Shown piece by piece: positions 7,839-16,963 of a stretch of DNA of 64,000 nucleotides (position 1 is its first letter; each line of letters begins with the position of its first letter). A program made the translations under genes and the position numbers. The notes under the pieces are model-generated. The model did not search any database, was not told the DNA's origin, and was given only the letters and a program-made list of their open reading frames with translations. Origin of the DNA: Ruegeria intermedia (GTDB lineage Bacteria > Pseudomonadota > Alphaproteobacteria > Rhodobacterales > Rhodobacteraceae); contig NZ_FQVK01000012.1 of NCBI RefSeq assembly GCF_900129345.1, positions 52,910-116,909 on the forward strand, given 5' to 3'.

Positions 7839-8842
7839 CTCAGGAAGTTCACCAGTGAAAGGTTCGAATTGCGGACGGTGACCGAATAGAGGCTTTCAAG
7901 CTGGAACTGGACGGTCTGCAACTTGGCGGCAGTTTCGTACGGGTCCGCCGCCACGATTTCGTTTCTGGCGTACTCGAAACTGGTCTTGGCGGCCGAGTTG
8001 CGCGTCGCGGCCTGTTCGATCCGGGCCTCGACCGCGCCGACCTGGGCACGCATCGTCGTCGTATCATCCTTTGCATTGGCCAGATCGACCCCGAGTTCAG
8101 TGAACAAAGCGGTCTGCAGGGTCGGCGACCAGCCCAGGCTGGGATCCGACGCCAACGCGGCCACCGCAACATCGCGCAAGGCATCGCGCATGGCTGGATC
8201 ATTTGCCGTAAACGGAAGCTCGACCCGCTCGGTTTCCGAGACCTGCATCGGCGCCAGCGTCGTATTCGACCCACGGTACATGACCGCTTCGAATCCGGCC
8301 GGATCGTTGAACCAGGTCTCGGCGGCCTGACGAATGTCGGTCACAGTTGTCAACCCGGCCAGTTGCGTGCGCAGCGCGCTCAGTAGGGTATCGGCAGACT
8401 CCAGCGGCGCCGCGTCCGTGGCGGTGCCGGCGAACAGGCTGCGCCCCCCGGCCCGCGTGTTGAGCGCCGAGATCATGCTGTCCAGTTCGTTGCGTGCCTG
8501 ATCTGCGGCCTGGGCATGCGTCACGGCCTGGTTCGACGTGCCGAACGCCAGAAGAGACCCGGATATTTCGCCCAGCGAGTCGCTGAATGTCGATAGGCTC
8601 TGTTGCATTGCGTCCGAGAACAGGCGGGCCTCGGAGGTGGCGATCGAGAAAGCATCCAGCTGCGCGATTTTCCGGTCCAGATCCAGAAGGTGAGAATAGT
8701 CTCCGCCGACCCGGCCGGAAACTTCTGCCACCTGGCCGGTAGACATCTCGTAGGACAGCGTTTCGATCTGTGACTTGATCTCGGTGCTGCGGGTCCGAAG
8801 GGTCAGGCCGCGCGCCAGATCGCCGATGGCATTCAGTGTCAT
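7835..8842 (-). CDS. flgL: Flagellar hook-associated protein 3 (hook-filament junction) FlgL
   Basis: 335 residues from ATG 8842, with GAGG 8 bases upstream; a GTG at 8848 is too close to that ribosome site. It has flagellin-like N- and C-terminal helical regions (LTLRTRSTEIKSQIETLSYE near the start, SLYSVTVRNSNLSL near the end) and a variable middle. It joins the hook (via FlgK) to the filament. It lies between flgK and flgI with tight junctions, so co-translation is likely. Confidence 0.92.
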   Translation of the reverse strand: MTLNAIGDLARGLTLRTRSTEIKSQIETLSYEMSTGQVAEVSGRVGGDYSHLLDLDRKIAQLDAFSIATSEARLFSDAMQQSLSTFSDSLGEISGSLLAFGTSNQAVTHAQAADQARNELDSMISALNTRAGGRSLFAGTATDAAPLESADTLLSALRTQLAGLTTVTDIRQAAETWFNDPAGFEAVMYRGSNTTLAPMQVSETERVELPFTANDPAMRDALRDVAVAALASDPSLGWSPTLQTALFTELGVDLANAKDDTTTMRAQVGAVEARIEQAATRNSAAKTSFEYARNEIVAADPYETAAKLQTVQFQLESLYSVTVRNSNLSLVNFLR

Positions 8843-8844
8843 GT

Positions 8845-10296
8845 TCACATCCTCAGCAACATATCCATCAGTTCATCGACGACCGAGATGATCCGGGCAT
8901 TGGCGGCATAGGCCTGCTCGATCTGCATCATCCGCTGCAACTCGGCGTCGCTGTCCACACCCTGTTCCGCGACCAGTTGCTCCATCTGCTGGTGCAAGCT
9001 GGCCGCATAGGTCTGTCGGGATTGGGCCGTGTGCGCACTCGTGCCGGCCTTGGACAGCAGCGCCTCGGACAATTCGGCCGCGCGCAGATTGCCGGTGCCG
9101 AAATCTGGAATGGAGACCGGGCGCGCCTGGTTCAGCGCCGCGCTGAAGGCCTGCAGTTGCGTGGCGTCGCCGGGATCATTCGGGGCGGCGGCACCCAGAC
9201 CCGCGCGCAGCTTCCAACTGCTCCCCCCGGCATCCGGATCGACCGCAGCGTTCAATGCAAGACGCGAGGCCAATCCCGCCGGCGCGGTTGCGGAGTACCG
9301 GGCCCCGTCGTCAGTAAACAGGCCAGGATCGGTTGCCAAGGCCGTCGGATCCAGGCCGGGCGTTTCAAAGCGTTCGATCAGGTCCTGGGCGACGGCGTCG
9401 AGTTGGGCCTGCGCTTCGATCGACAGCTCGTCCCGGATCTGGAATTGCGCCATCAGGGCGCCGCCGCGAATCTGCGCGGTCTCGCCGCTGGTGCGGACTG
9501 GTTGCCCGTTCATCTCGAGGCCGGACAACAGCCCGTTGCCAACCGTCATGTGCGGTTTGGTGTCGCCCGTCGTCGTGAACGTGAATTCGGCTGCGCGCCC
9601 TTCCAAAAGGATCAGGCCACCGTCCGAGTACAAGGACACGCGGTCGTTGTCCCGTGCCACCACGTTCACGGGAATCAGCTCGTTGACCTGATCGATCAGA
9701 ACCTGCCGCCGGTCCAGAAGGCCATTGATGTCGCCGCCGGCGTTCTGAACGGCCGGAATGCGGGCATTCAGGTCCTCGATGTCCTTCAGAGTGGCGTTCA
9801 GCGTATCGACATAGCTTCCGATCTTGCGGTCTGCATCGGATCGCATGTCCCGCAGCCCTTCCGACGCATCGTTCAGGGCTCGGGCCAGATCGTCGCCGGC
9901 ACGCGCGACCTGATCCAACCGTTCGGCCGAGCCGGGATTGCTGGCTGCGGTGATCAGGCTGTTTTCGAAATCAACCAGCCGCGCCGACACTGAGGCCGCG
10001 TCATCGGGCGTGCCGACCAGCGTCTCGAAACCCGCGTGAAAATCGGCGATGGCCGAATTCAGCGCCAAATCGGCATCCGCAGCCCTGAGATTGGCGGTCA
10101 GCACCGGGTCGTGGTGCCGGGTGATACCGACAACCTGCACTCCGTTCCCCGAGATCTGACTGGTCGCCAGTTCCAGCGTTCGCTTGGCATAGCCGGGGGT
10201 CAGCGCGTTGGCGATGTTGCCGGATACGACGGCGGCGCCACGGCTGGCCGCGTTCAGCCCGCCCAGGGCGTTGTTCAGTGCCGTTGACATGCTCAT
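8845..10296 (-). CDS. flgK: Flagellar hook-associated protein 1 FlgK
   Basis: 483 residues from ATG 10296, preceded by AAAGGAG 7 bases upstream. The N-terminus LNNALGGLNAASRGAAVVSG and NIANALTPGYAKR is the rod/hook family signature (SxNIAN..TPGY). The C-terminus (VDSDAELQRMMQIEQAYAAN) has the matching coiled-coil. It is the first junction protein between hook and filament. Located directly after flgE and before flgL. Confidence 0.95.
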   Translation of the reverse strand: MSMSTALNNALGGLNAASRGAAVVSGNIANALTPGYAKRTLELATSQISGNGVQVVGITRHHDPVLTANLRAADADLALNSAIADFHAGFETLVGTPDDAASVSARLVDFENSLITAASNPGSAERLDQVARAGDDLARALNDASEGLRDMRSDADRKIGSYVDTLNATLKDIEDLNARIPAVQNAGGDINGLLDRRQVLIDQVNELIPVNVVARDNDRVSLYSDGGLILLEGRAAEFTFTTTGDTKPHMTVGNGLLSGLEMNGQPVRTSGETAQIRGGALMAQFQIRDELSIEAQAQLDAVAQDLIERFETPGLDPTALATDPGLFTDDGARYSATAPAGLASRLALNAAVDPDAGGSSWKLRAGLGAAAPNDPGDATQLQAFSAALNQARPVSIPDFGTGNLRAAELSEALLSKAGTSAHTAQSRQTYAASLHQQMEQLVAEQGVDSDAELQRMMQIEQAYAANARIISVVDELMDMLLRM

Positions 10297-10328
10297 GGGA
10301 CCGCTCCTTTCAGGTGCTCAGGTCAGGC

Positions 10329-11624
10329 TCAGCGTTTGATGTTCGTGGTTTCCTGAAGCATCTCGTCCACGGTCTGGATCACCTTCGCGCTGGACGAATA
10401 GGCGCGTTGCGTCTGGATCATCGATGTCAATTCGGTGGCGACATCGGTCGTCGATTCTTCACGGGCAAAGGAAATCAGTTCACCGGTCGGACCCTCGCCC
10501 GCGTTCCACAGGAAATAGGTGCCGCTGTCGCGCGAGGGAGCATAGGTCTGGCTGTCCAGTGCGGTCAGGCCGTTGGGGTTTGGAACATCCGCCAGCGGGA
10601 TCTGGTACATCAGGCGCGTCACCCCGGTATCGTACAACGCATAGACAAAGCCTTTTTCATCAACCTGCACGCTCGACATCGTGCCGACGGCAGAACCGTC
10701 GCGCGTGATCGAGACCGGAGCGAACGTGTCGGACAATTGCGTGATTCCGTCAGCGTCGCCGATCAGCCCCACATTGACCTCCATCGGCCCACCCGCGACG
10801 TTGACCACGAAACTTCCGGTCGCGGGGTCATAGGCCCCACCCGAAACCGCCGTGACGCTGGCCAGGGTCCCGCCAGCGGTGCGGCTGTCGGTGAAGGTCA
10901 GAACATATTCTCCGACGATCGCCCCGCCCGAGGCCGAATCCCGCAGGGTCATCGTCCACTGGTTGCTTGAGCCAGTGGCCGGGACGGTCGGCACAAGCTC
11001 GATGTCCACGGTCTCGGGCTTGCCGAGGTTGTCGAAATATTCGACAGACAGGGGCTGCGGATCGCCGGGCGCGCCTGCATCGGTGGCCGTAGCCGGCAGG
11101 TTCATGCGCAGGTTCATTTCGGTCGTGGGCGAGCCCGACAGCTGATTGACGCTCAGCTGCACCGGCTCCAGCGCGGCGGGCGTGTCGCGCGAGACGTTGG
11201 GGATCGAACCGTCGGAATTGGCCCGCCAACCCAGCAGTACAAGACCCGATTCGGTAACAAGGTAGCCTTCGGCGTTGGTCCGGAACGAACCGGTCGTGGT
11301 CAGCAGCATCTCGTTCGAGGATGTGCCGATCTGAGAGCTGGACCGAACCGGCAGCATGCCGCGGCCCCGCACGGCCAGATCGGTGGAATTGTTGGTGGTC
11401 ACCAGCGACCCGCGCTGGTCGATCAGGCGCTGGCTGGTCGTGCGCACGCCGCCGGCGGAATAGCTGCCGCCCTGGCCGGACGTGACCATGGAATGAAAAT
11501 CCGTTTCAACCCGCTTGTATCCGTAGGTCGAGGAGTTGGCGATGTTGTCCGAAATGGTCGCAAGCCGGTTCGCATTGGCCTTCAATGCGGCCACGCCGGC
11601 ATTCAGCGAAGAAGAAATTGTCAT
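10329..11624 (-). CDS. flgE: Flagellar hook protein FlgE
   Basis: 431 residues from ATG 11624 (MTISSSLNAGVAALKANANR), which has AAGGG about 8 bases upstream; GTG 11630 is an alternative. The N-terminus carries ISDNIANSSTYGYKR and the C-terminus TELTSMIQTQRAYSSSAKVI, the paired rod/hook-family motifs that form the D0 core. The middle is variable, as expected for the hook shell. It opens the flgE-flgK-flgL-flgI unit and has a CtrA-like box 55 bases upstream of the start codon. Confidence 0.94.
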   Translation of the reverse strand: MTISSSLNAGVAALKANANRLATISDNIANSSTYGYKRVETDFHSMVTSGQGGSYSAGGVRTTSQRLIDQRGSLVTTNNSTDLAVRGRGMLPVRSSSQIGTSSNEMLLTTTGSFRTNAEGYLVTESGLVLLGWRANSDGSIPNVSRDTPAALEPVQLSVNQLSGSPTTEMNLRMNLPATATDAGAPGDPQPLSVEYFDNLGKPETVDIELVPTVPATGSSNQWTMTLRDSASGGAIVGEYVLTFTDSRTAGGTLASVTAVSGGAYDPATGSFVVNVAGGPMEVNVGLIGDADGITQLSDTFAPVSITRDGSAVGTMSSVQVDEKGFVYALYDTGVTRLMYQIPLADVPNPNGLTALDSQTYAPSRDSGTYFLWNAGEGPTGELISFAREESTTDVATELTSMIQTQRAYSSSAKVIQTVDEMLQETTNIKR

Positions 11625-11678
11625 CGGCACGCCCTTCTGTTGCGTCTAATCTTTCCGCAACAGCTAACGCACCGGGCC

Positions 11679-11694
11679 TTAACAGCGCGCTAAC
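11679..11694 (-). promoter_or_regulatory. CtrA-like box upstream of flgE
   Basis: TTAA-N7-CTAAC (TTAACAGCGCGCTAAC) lies in the 97-base gap between motB and flgE, 55 bases before the flgE start. It differs at one base from the TTAA-N7-TTAAC consensus known for the alphaproteobacterial cell-cycle and motility regulator CtrA. Spacing to the start codon matches the boxes at motB, fliI and the transglycosylase gene. Confidence 0.55.
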
Positions 11695-11721
11695 AGGTAA
11701 AATGCCACGCATCATTTCCGG

Positions 11722-12561
11722 TCATGGGTCACGCAGGAACACGATCTCGATCCGGTCGTTTCGCGGGGCCATCGGGTTTTCGACGGCCAGTTCCCGGTCG
11801 GCATGGCCGGTCACGCGGTCCAGCCTGCGGGCATCGACTCCATCGTCCTGCAGCAATTTGCGGACCGCCTGCGCGCGGGACGTGGAAAGATCCCACGCAG
11901 GATCCCGGGCCAGAACCACCGGAGCGGACCGGACATGGCCATTCACCGCGATCGCGTTGGTCACAAGATCCGAGGACCGCGCGACCAGCAGGATCAGCGC
12001 GCGCATCATCTGCGTCGGCGTGTCGGTGCCCGGTTCGAACAGCGGTTCGGATTCGGTCGCGAAAAGTTCGACGACAAGGCCTTCATCGGTGACCCGCGTC
12101 ACGATGTGTTTGAGAGCCTTCTTCGAGACCAGGCTTTCACCGGCCCGGCCCAGCAATTGCGCTTCGAGCGTCGAAAAGTCCTCGAATGCCCCGCGCCCGC
12201 CGCCGAGGGAATCGACCCCGGTCGATCCGCGGGCCCGTTTCGATTCGGTCGGATTCTTGTTCGTTGCTCCGGAGCCGTCCATCACCATGGTCTTCTCCGA
12301 AAACATGTTCTCGCCACCGAAGGCGCCGTCGCCACCGCCCGACACCGGGTGCACCGGAATCGTCGGCGAGAAATAGTCCGCCAGCCCCTTGCGTTGTTTT
12401 TCGGTCGTTGCGTTCAGCAGCCACATCAACATGAAGAAGGCCATCATCGCCGTGACAAAGTCGGCATACGCGACTTTCCAGGCACCGCCATGGTGGCCAT
12501 CGCCACCTGATGCGCGCTTCTTCTTGATGATGATCGGCGCCGCATTCGTTTGCGCACCCAT
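11722..12561 (-). CDS. motB: Flagellar motor stator protein MotB
   Basis: 279 residues from ATG 12561. The N-terminus has a basic stretch (APIIIKKKR), HHGGAWKVAYADFVTAMMAF and one TM segment carrying the conserved proton-path aspartate (YADFVTAMMAFFMLMWLL). The C-terminus is an OmpA-like peptidoglycan-binding domain (AIAVNGHVRSAP, NPMAPRNDRIEIV). MotB anchors the MotA/MotB proton channel to the cell wall. No motA is present in the window. A perfect CtrA-type box lies 47 bases upstream. Confidence 0.95.
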   Translation of the reverse strand: MGAQTNAAPIIIKKKRASGGDGHHGGAWKVAYADFVTAMMAFFMLMWLLNATTEKQRKGLADYFSPTIPVHPVSGGGDGAFGGENMFSEKTMVMDGSGATNKNPTESKRARGSTGVDSLGGGRGAFEDFSTLEAQLLGRAGESLVSKKALKHIVTRVTDEGLVVELFATESEPLFEPGTDTPTQMMRALILLVARSSDLVTNAIAVNGHVRSAPVVLARDPAWDLSTSRAQAVRKLLQDDGVDARRLDRVTGHADRELAVENPMAPRNDRIEIVFLRDP

Positions 12562-12607
12562 CTTCACCACCCTTTTTCACCCGGTGTTCAGATCTATCGG
12601 GAAGGGC

Positions 12608-12623
12608 TTAAGGTCCGCTTAAC
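12608..12623 (-). promoter_or_regulatory. CtrA box upstream of motB (perfect TTAA-N7-TTAAC)
   Basis: TTAAGGTCCGCTTAAC matches the CtrA full-site consensus TTAA-N7-TTAAC exactly. It sits in the 85-base gap between fliI and motB, 47 bases before the motB start. The element is close to palindromic, so it also reads as a box on the minus strand, the direction of motB. Confidence 0.65.
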
Positions 12624-12646
12624 ACTTAAAATTCTAAGAAACGACC

Positions 12647-13990
12647 TCAGTGCTGGAGCGCGGTTCCGGCCTTGGCACGGCGCAGGATGACGGACAGGCG
12701 GTCAAAGCTGTTTTGGATCCCGTCGGGCTCAGGCTTGGCGAAGAATCCATCCAGCTCATCATGGGCGCGCACCGCCTGATCCAGCAGGGGATCGGTGCCC
12801 GGCGTGTACAGCCCGGCCTTGATCATAACCTCGGATTGCTCATAGCTGCCCACCAGTCTGCGGGTCTCGGCGATCATCCGGTTCTCCTCGTCCGTGGCGG
12901 CGTCCGGCAGGGACCGCGACACCGAGCGGCTGAGATCTATGGCCGGGAAACGCCCGCGTTCCGCGATTTCACGGCTCAGGACGATGTGGCCGTCCAGAAC
13001 CCCGCGCAGGATGTCGGCCACCGGCTCGTCCATGTCCGACCCGGCCACCAGAACGCTGAAAACGGCGGTGATGTCCCCCTGTTTCGCGGTGCCGGGGCCG
13101 GCCCGTTCGCACAGGCCGGCGATCAGGGGCGTGGTCGAGGGCGGGAAACCGCGCAACGATGGAGTCTCGCCCATGGCGGCCGCGATCTCGCGGTGGGCTT
13201 CGGCGAATCGGGTGACGGAATCCGCCAGAAACAAGACGTTCAACCCCTGATCGCGCAGAAATTCGGCAACGGTCATGGCCGACCAGGCGCAGCGGCGCCG
13301 GGCCAGGGCCGACTGGTCCGATGTCGCGGCCACGACCACCGATCTTTTCAGCCCGTCCGCCCCGAGGGCCTCTTCGACGAACGCGTTGACCTCGCGGCCC
13401 CGCTCGCCGACCAGGGCCACGACCACCGCGTCGGCCTGCATCGATCTGGCCAGGGTGGCAAGCAAGGTCGATTTGCCGACGCCGGATCCCGCGAACAAGC
13501 CGATGCGCTGCCCGCGTACGATGGGCAGAACCGTGTTCAGGACGGCCAGCCCGGTTGCCATGCGTTCCCCCAGCGGCTTGCGCTCGACCGCCGGCGGGGG
13601 GGCGGCCATGATGTCGCGCGGGGTCGTGCCCGGCAGCAGCGGCTTGCCGTCCAGCGGCTGGCCGAACGGGTCCACGACCCGGCCCAGCCAATGCATGCCA
13701 GGGGCAAAGACCGGGGTCGGCTCGAGAAACACGCGGTCGCCCAGGCGGACGCCATCGGGCGCGCCGGCGGGGAGCATGTGAACGATGCCGCTTTCGACCC
13801 GCAGCACCTCACCCGCCAGATCCGGGCCGGATTGCCGCTGCAAGGTGAGGTGGTCACCGATTCGGGCTGCGTTCTCCAGCCCCTCGATTTCGATCACCCC
13901 GCGGGTGACTCCGTTGACGAGACCCATCCGCCGCACCGGTGAAAGCCGGTCGAATACGGGTTTCAGGATCGACGGATCGAGGTCTGACAT
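12647..13990 (-). CDS. fliI: Flagellar type III export ATPase FliI
   Basis: 447 residues from ATG 13990 (MSDLDPSILKPVFDRLSPVR); an upstream in-frame start at 14128 would overlap the flgB start. F1-ATPase-beta fold: P-loop GSGVGKST at residues 168-175, Walker B in LNVLFLADSVTRFAEAHREI, and the FliI-type motif GFPPSTTPLIAGLCERAG. It energises unfolding and loading of export substrates at the FlhA/FlhB gate. Divergent from flgB, with a shared 87-base promoter region that contains a CtrA-like box. Confidence 0.95.
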   Translation of the reverse strand: MSDLDPSILKPVFDRLSPVRRMGLVNGVTRGVIEIEGLENAARIGDHLTLQRQSGPDLAGEVLRVESGIVHMLPAGAPDGVRLGDRVFLEPTPVFAPGMHWLGRVVDPFGQPLDGKPLLPGTTPRDIMAAPPPAVERKPLGERMATGLAVLNTVLPIVRGQRIGLFAGSGVGKSTLLATLARSMQADAVVVALVGERGREVNAFVEEALGADGLKRSVVVAATSDQSALARRRCAWSAMTVAEFLRDQGLNVLFLADSVTRFAEAHREIAAAMGETPSLRGFPPSTTPLIAGLCERAGPGTAKQGDITAVFSVLVAGSDMDEPVADILRGVLDGHIVLSREIAERGRFPAIDLSRSVSRSLPDAATDEENRMIAETRRLVGSYEQSEVMIKAGLYTPGTDPLLDQAVRAHDELDGFFAKPEPDGIQNSFDRLSVILRRAKAGTALQH

Positions 13991-14039
13991 GGCGTTGGCT
14001 CCAATTGGTTTCTGAAAACGGTTTCTAAAGGAATCGGGG

Positions 14040-14054
14040 TTAAGCCTTGATTGA
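14040..14054 (-). promoter_or_regulatory. Degenerate CtrA-like box between fliI and flgB
   Basis: TTAA-N7-TTGA (14040-14054) lies in the divergent fliI/flgB promoter region, 50 bases from the fliI start and 24 from the flgB start. One base off the TTAA-N7-TTAA core. The 50-base distance matches the boxes at motB, flgE and the transglycosylase operon, so it more likely serves fliI, although it could affect both directions. Confidence 0.4.
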
Positions 14055-14077
14055 AATTGATCGAGGGAGAAGCCCCG

Positions 14078-14467
14078 ATGTTCTCGGACCTGAACGTCTT
14101 TAAAGTTGCGTACGCCATGGCAACCCATGCCGGTCAGCGGCAGGCCGTGATCTCGCGCAACATGGCCAATGCGGATACGCCCGGCTATCGGGCCCGCGAT
14201 ATCGAGCCGTTTTCCAAAGCATTCGAAAACACCTCATCCACGCCGGCCATGGTCGCCACACGGCCCGGCCACCTGAACGGCGTGGGTGCGGATGGCAGGC
14301 TGTGGGCCGAACAGGTCCGCGCAGGGGCCGTCGACCCCAACGGTAATGGCGTCTCGCTCGAGGAGGAGATGCTGAAGGCCGTCGAGGTCAAGCGCCAGCA
14401 TGACCGGGCACTGGCCATCTACAAATCGTCGATCGGCATCCTGCGCACCAGCCTGGGCAAAGCATGA
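14078..14467 (+). CDS. flgB: Flagellar basal-body rod protein FlgB
   Basis: 129 residues from ATG 14078, with GGGAGA upstream. It carries VISRNMANADTPGYRARDIEPF, the rod-protein signature, and a C-terminal LAIYKSSIGILRTSLGKA helix. FlgB forms the base of the proximal rod. First gene of the plus-strand run flgB-flgC-fliE-fliQ-flgF-flgG-flgA-flgH-fliL. Confidence 0.93.
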   Translation: MFSDLNVFKVAYAMATHAGQRQAVISRNMANADTPGYRARDIEPFSKAFENTSSTPAMVATRPGHLNGVGADGRLWAEQVRAGAVDPNGNGVSLEEEMLKAVEVKRQHDRALAIYKSSIGILRTSLGKA

Positions 14468-14477
14468 GGAGCGGGAC

Positions 14478-14864
14478 ATGAGTGATTTTTCGGATTCCCT
14501 GAAAGTGACGGCCAGCGCATTGCGGGCTCAGGCGGCCCGGCTGCGCCATGTGTCCGAGAACATCTCGAACGCGGACACGCCCGGCTATCGCCGCAAGACC
14601 GTCTCGTTCGAGGCGGTGAACGAGGATGGTGTCGATCTGGTCCGGACCGGGCGCGTCAAGCTGGACCGGAGCGCGCTGTCGCAGATCTATGACCCCAGCC
14701 ACCCGCTGGCGGATGCAAGCGGCCACTATCAGGGGTCGAACGTGGATCTGATGATCGAGATCGCGGACGCGCGCGAAGCGCAGCGCAGCTACGAGGCCAA
14801 CCTGAAGATGTTCGACCAGGCGCGACAGATGTCATCCAGCCTGATGGAATTGCTGAGAAAATAA
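14478..14864 (+). CDS. flgC: Flagellar basal-body rod protein FlgC
   Basis: 128 residues from ATG 14478, which has GAGGAGCGGG upstream. Signature HVSENISNADTPGYRRK near the N-terminus and EAQRSYEANLKMFDQARQM near the C-terminus. Proximal rod component. It starts 10 bases after flgB. Confidence 0.94.
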   Translation: MSDFSDSLKVTASALRAQAARLRHVSENISNADTPGYRRKTVSFEAVNEDGVDLVRTGRVKLDRSALSQIYDPSHPLADASGHYQGSNVDLMIEIADAREAQRSYEANLKMFDQARQMSSSLMELLRK

Positions 14865-14876
14865 GGGACGACCAGA

Positions 14877-15167
14877 ATGGATATCAGAACGATCAACGCC
14901 GCACAGAACTATGCCCATGCCCGTCCGGCCACGCAGGCCGACCCGGAGCGGTCCGGCGCCGCGCAAGGATTGCGGGCCACCTTCCAGGATTTTGCCGCGA
15001 CGCTGAAACACAGCGAAAGCGTGGCGAAGGACGCGATGGTCGGGCAGGCGGATCCTCATGCGCTGGTGCAGGCCCTGGCCCAGACCGAACTTGCCGTGGA
15101 AACGGCCGTTGTCGTGCGCAACAAGGTGGTCGAGGCCTACCAGGAAATCCTGCGGATGCCGGTCTGA
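14877..15167 (+). CDS. fliE: Flagellar hook-basal body protein FliE
   Basis: 96 residues. The C-terminal half (ALVQALAQTELAVETAVVVR, then NKVVEAYQEILRMPV) is the conserved FliE region. FliE links the MS ring and export gate to the rod. Located between flgC and fliQ with small gaps, the usual place in alphaproteobacteria. Confidence 0.92.
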   Translation: MDIRTINAAQNYAHARPATQADPERSGAAQGLRATFQDFAATLKHSESVAKDAMVGQADPHALVQALAQTELAVETAVVVRNKVVEAYQEILRMPV

Positions 15168-15170
15168 GCC

Positions 15171-15443
15171 ATGCTGAGCGAAGGTTTGTTCTATGACATC
15201 GTGCGCCAGGCCTTGTGGATCGCGGTGATCACCTCGGTTCCGATCCTGACGGTGGCGCTGGTCACCGGTCTGGCGGTCGGCCTGTTCCAGGCGCTGACCT
15301 CGATCCAGGAAATGACACTGACCTTCGTTCCGAAACTGGTGGCCATCGTGATCGTCTTCTGGATCTCGATGGGGTTCATGACCCAGACGCTGGTCACCTT
15401 CTTCACCTCGACACTGGTTCCGCTGATTGCAGGAGGCCGCTGA
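15171..15443 (+). CDS. fliQ: Flagellar export gate protein FliQ
   Basis: 90 residues, two long hydrophobic segments (ALWIAVITSVPILTVALVTG and LVAIVIVFWISMGFMTQTLV) separated by the family loop FQALTSIQEMTLTFVPK. FliQ forms the core export gate with FliP and FliR. fliR is in this window but fliP is not. The stop TGA shares a base with the flgF ATG. Confidence 0.95.
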   Translation: MLSEGLFYDIVRQALWIAVITSVPILTVALVTGLAVGLFQALTSIQEMTLTFVPKLVAIVIVFWISMGFMTQTLVTFFTSTLVPLIAGGR

Positions 15444-16153
15444 TGGAAACCGCCTATGTCACATTGTCCCGGCAGTCGGGGCTGATGAGCGAAATGCGCA
15501 TCGTGGCGAACAACATCGCCAACGCCAATACCACCGGCTATCGCCAGCAAGGTCTGGTGTTCTCCGAGTTCGTTCGGGATCTGTCGGGCAGCCCGTCACT
15601 GTCCATGAGCCGTGCGCAGGTGCGCAACACTTCGTTCCAGCAGGGGGTTTTGACGCAGACCGGCGGTCAGTTCGACTTTGCAATCGAGGGTGACGGTTTC
15701 TTCCTGATCGAAACCCCGTCCGGCAACCGTCTGACCCGCGCGGGCAGCTTTGCGCCCGACGCCAACGGTGACCTGGTCACTCCTGACGGGTATCGGGTTC
15801 TGGACAGCAACGGCGCGCCTGTCTTCATTCCGCCCGACGCAGCGACGATCGATGTCGGGGGCGATGGAACGCTCAGCGTCGACGGGCAGTTGTTGGGCCA
15901 GATCGGGGTCTATCGCCCCACGGAGGGGACGCGGCTGGTGCGTGAAGCCAGTACCCTGTTCCGGCCCGAAGGCGACGTCGAGCCGGTGGAGGAACCGGTG
16001 GTGCTGAACCGGTTCCTCGAAGGGTCGAATGTCAATGCGATCGACCAGGTCACCAAGCTCATCGAGATCCAGCGCGCCTACGAACTGGGCCAGAGCTTTC
16101 TCGAGGCCGAGGACGAACGAGTCCGCGGTGCCCTTAAAACCTTGATGCGCTGA
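15443..16153 (+). CDS. flgF: Flagellar basal-body rod protein FlgF
   Basis: 236 residues from ATG 15443, which has a perfect AGGAGG upstream. The N-terminus reads SEMRIVANNIANANTTGYRQ; the middle contains FDFAIEGDGFFLIETPSG and LTRAGSFAPDANGDLVTPDG, typical of FlgF/FlgG. It ends with EIQRAYELGQSFLEAEDERV. Shorter than FlgG and preceding it, so FlgF rather than a second FlgG. Confidence 0.92.
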   Translation: METAYVTLSRQSGLMSEMRIVANNIANANTTGYRQQGLVFSEFVRDLSGSPSLSMSRAQVRNTSFQQGVLTQTGGQFDFAIEGDGFFLIETPSGNRLTRAGSFAPDANGDLVTPDGYRVLDSNGAPVFIPPDAATIDVGGDGTLSVDGQLLGQIGVYRPTEGTRLVREASTLFRPEGDVEPVEEPVVLNRFLEGSNVNAIDQVTKLIEIQRAYELGQSFLEAEDERVRGALKTLMR

Positions 16154-16177
16154 TCTCAAGCAGCAGGAGAATGTGAA

Positions 16178-16963
16178 ATGCGAGCTCTCAAGATTGCCGC
16201 GACCGGAATGTCGGCCCAGCAGATGCGGGTCGAGACGATCTCGAACAACCTGGCGAACATGAACACCACCGGCTACAACGCGCGGCGCGCCGAGTTCGCG
16301 GATCTGCACTATCAGCAGATGGCGCGGGCCGGAACGGTCAACGCTTCGGACGGAACCGTTCTTCCGACGGGAATCCAGCTGGGTCTGGGGGTCCGTCCGG
16401 CGGCGGTCACCGTGCAACTGGCCCAAGGTGCGCTCTCGGCGACGGGCAGCGATCTGGACATCGCCATCGAAGGGCGTGGATATCTGGAAGTGACGCTGCC
16501 CAACGGGCAATCGGCCTATACCCGCGATGGCAGCCTCAAGCGTTCGGCCGAAGGGTTGATCGTCACGTCGGACGGGTTCGCCGTCGCACCGGAAGTCACC
16601 ATTCCGGACGATGCCCGGTCGATCTCGATCAACGCGGCCGGCGAGGTTTATGCCTATTTCGACGACACCGCCGAAGGGCAGTTGTTGGGCCAGTTCACGC
16701 TGGCGAGTTTTTCGAATGCCAAGGGGCTCGAAGCGATCGGCAGCAACCTGTTCAAGGAAACCGAAGCCTCGGGGGCGCCGATCGTGGGGACACCGGGCGA
16801 AGATGGTCTGGGTACGCTGCGGCAGGGCTATCTGGAAGACAGTTCGGTGGATGCGGTGCGCGAAGTGACCGAACTGATCGAAGCACAGCGTGGATATGAA
16901 ATGAACGCCAAGGTGATCTCGGCCGTCGATCAGATGATGGGCGCGACGACGCAGGTGCGCTGA
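16178..16963 (+). CDS. flgG: Flagellar distal rod protein FlgG
   Basis: 261 residues. N-terminus MRALKIAATGMSAQQMRVET and ISNNLANMNTTGYNARRAEF, C-terminus YEMNAKVISAVDQMMGATTQ, all standard for FlgG. It forms the distal rod through the P and L rings. The stop TGA overlaps the flgA ATG. Confidence 0.96.
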   Translation: MRALKIAATGMSAQQMRVETISNNLANMNTTGYNARRAEFADLHYQQMARAGTVNASDGTVLPTGIQLGLGVRPAAVTVQLAQGALSATGSDLDIAIEGRGYLEVTLPNGQSAYTRDGSLKRSAEGLIVTSDGFAVAPEVTIPDDARSISINAAGEVYAYFDDTAEGQLLGQFTLASFSNAKGLEAIGSNLFKETEASGAPIVGTPGEDGLGTLRQGYLEDSSVDAVREVTELIEAQRGYEMNAKVISAVDQMMGATTQVR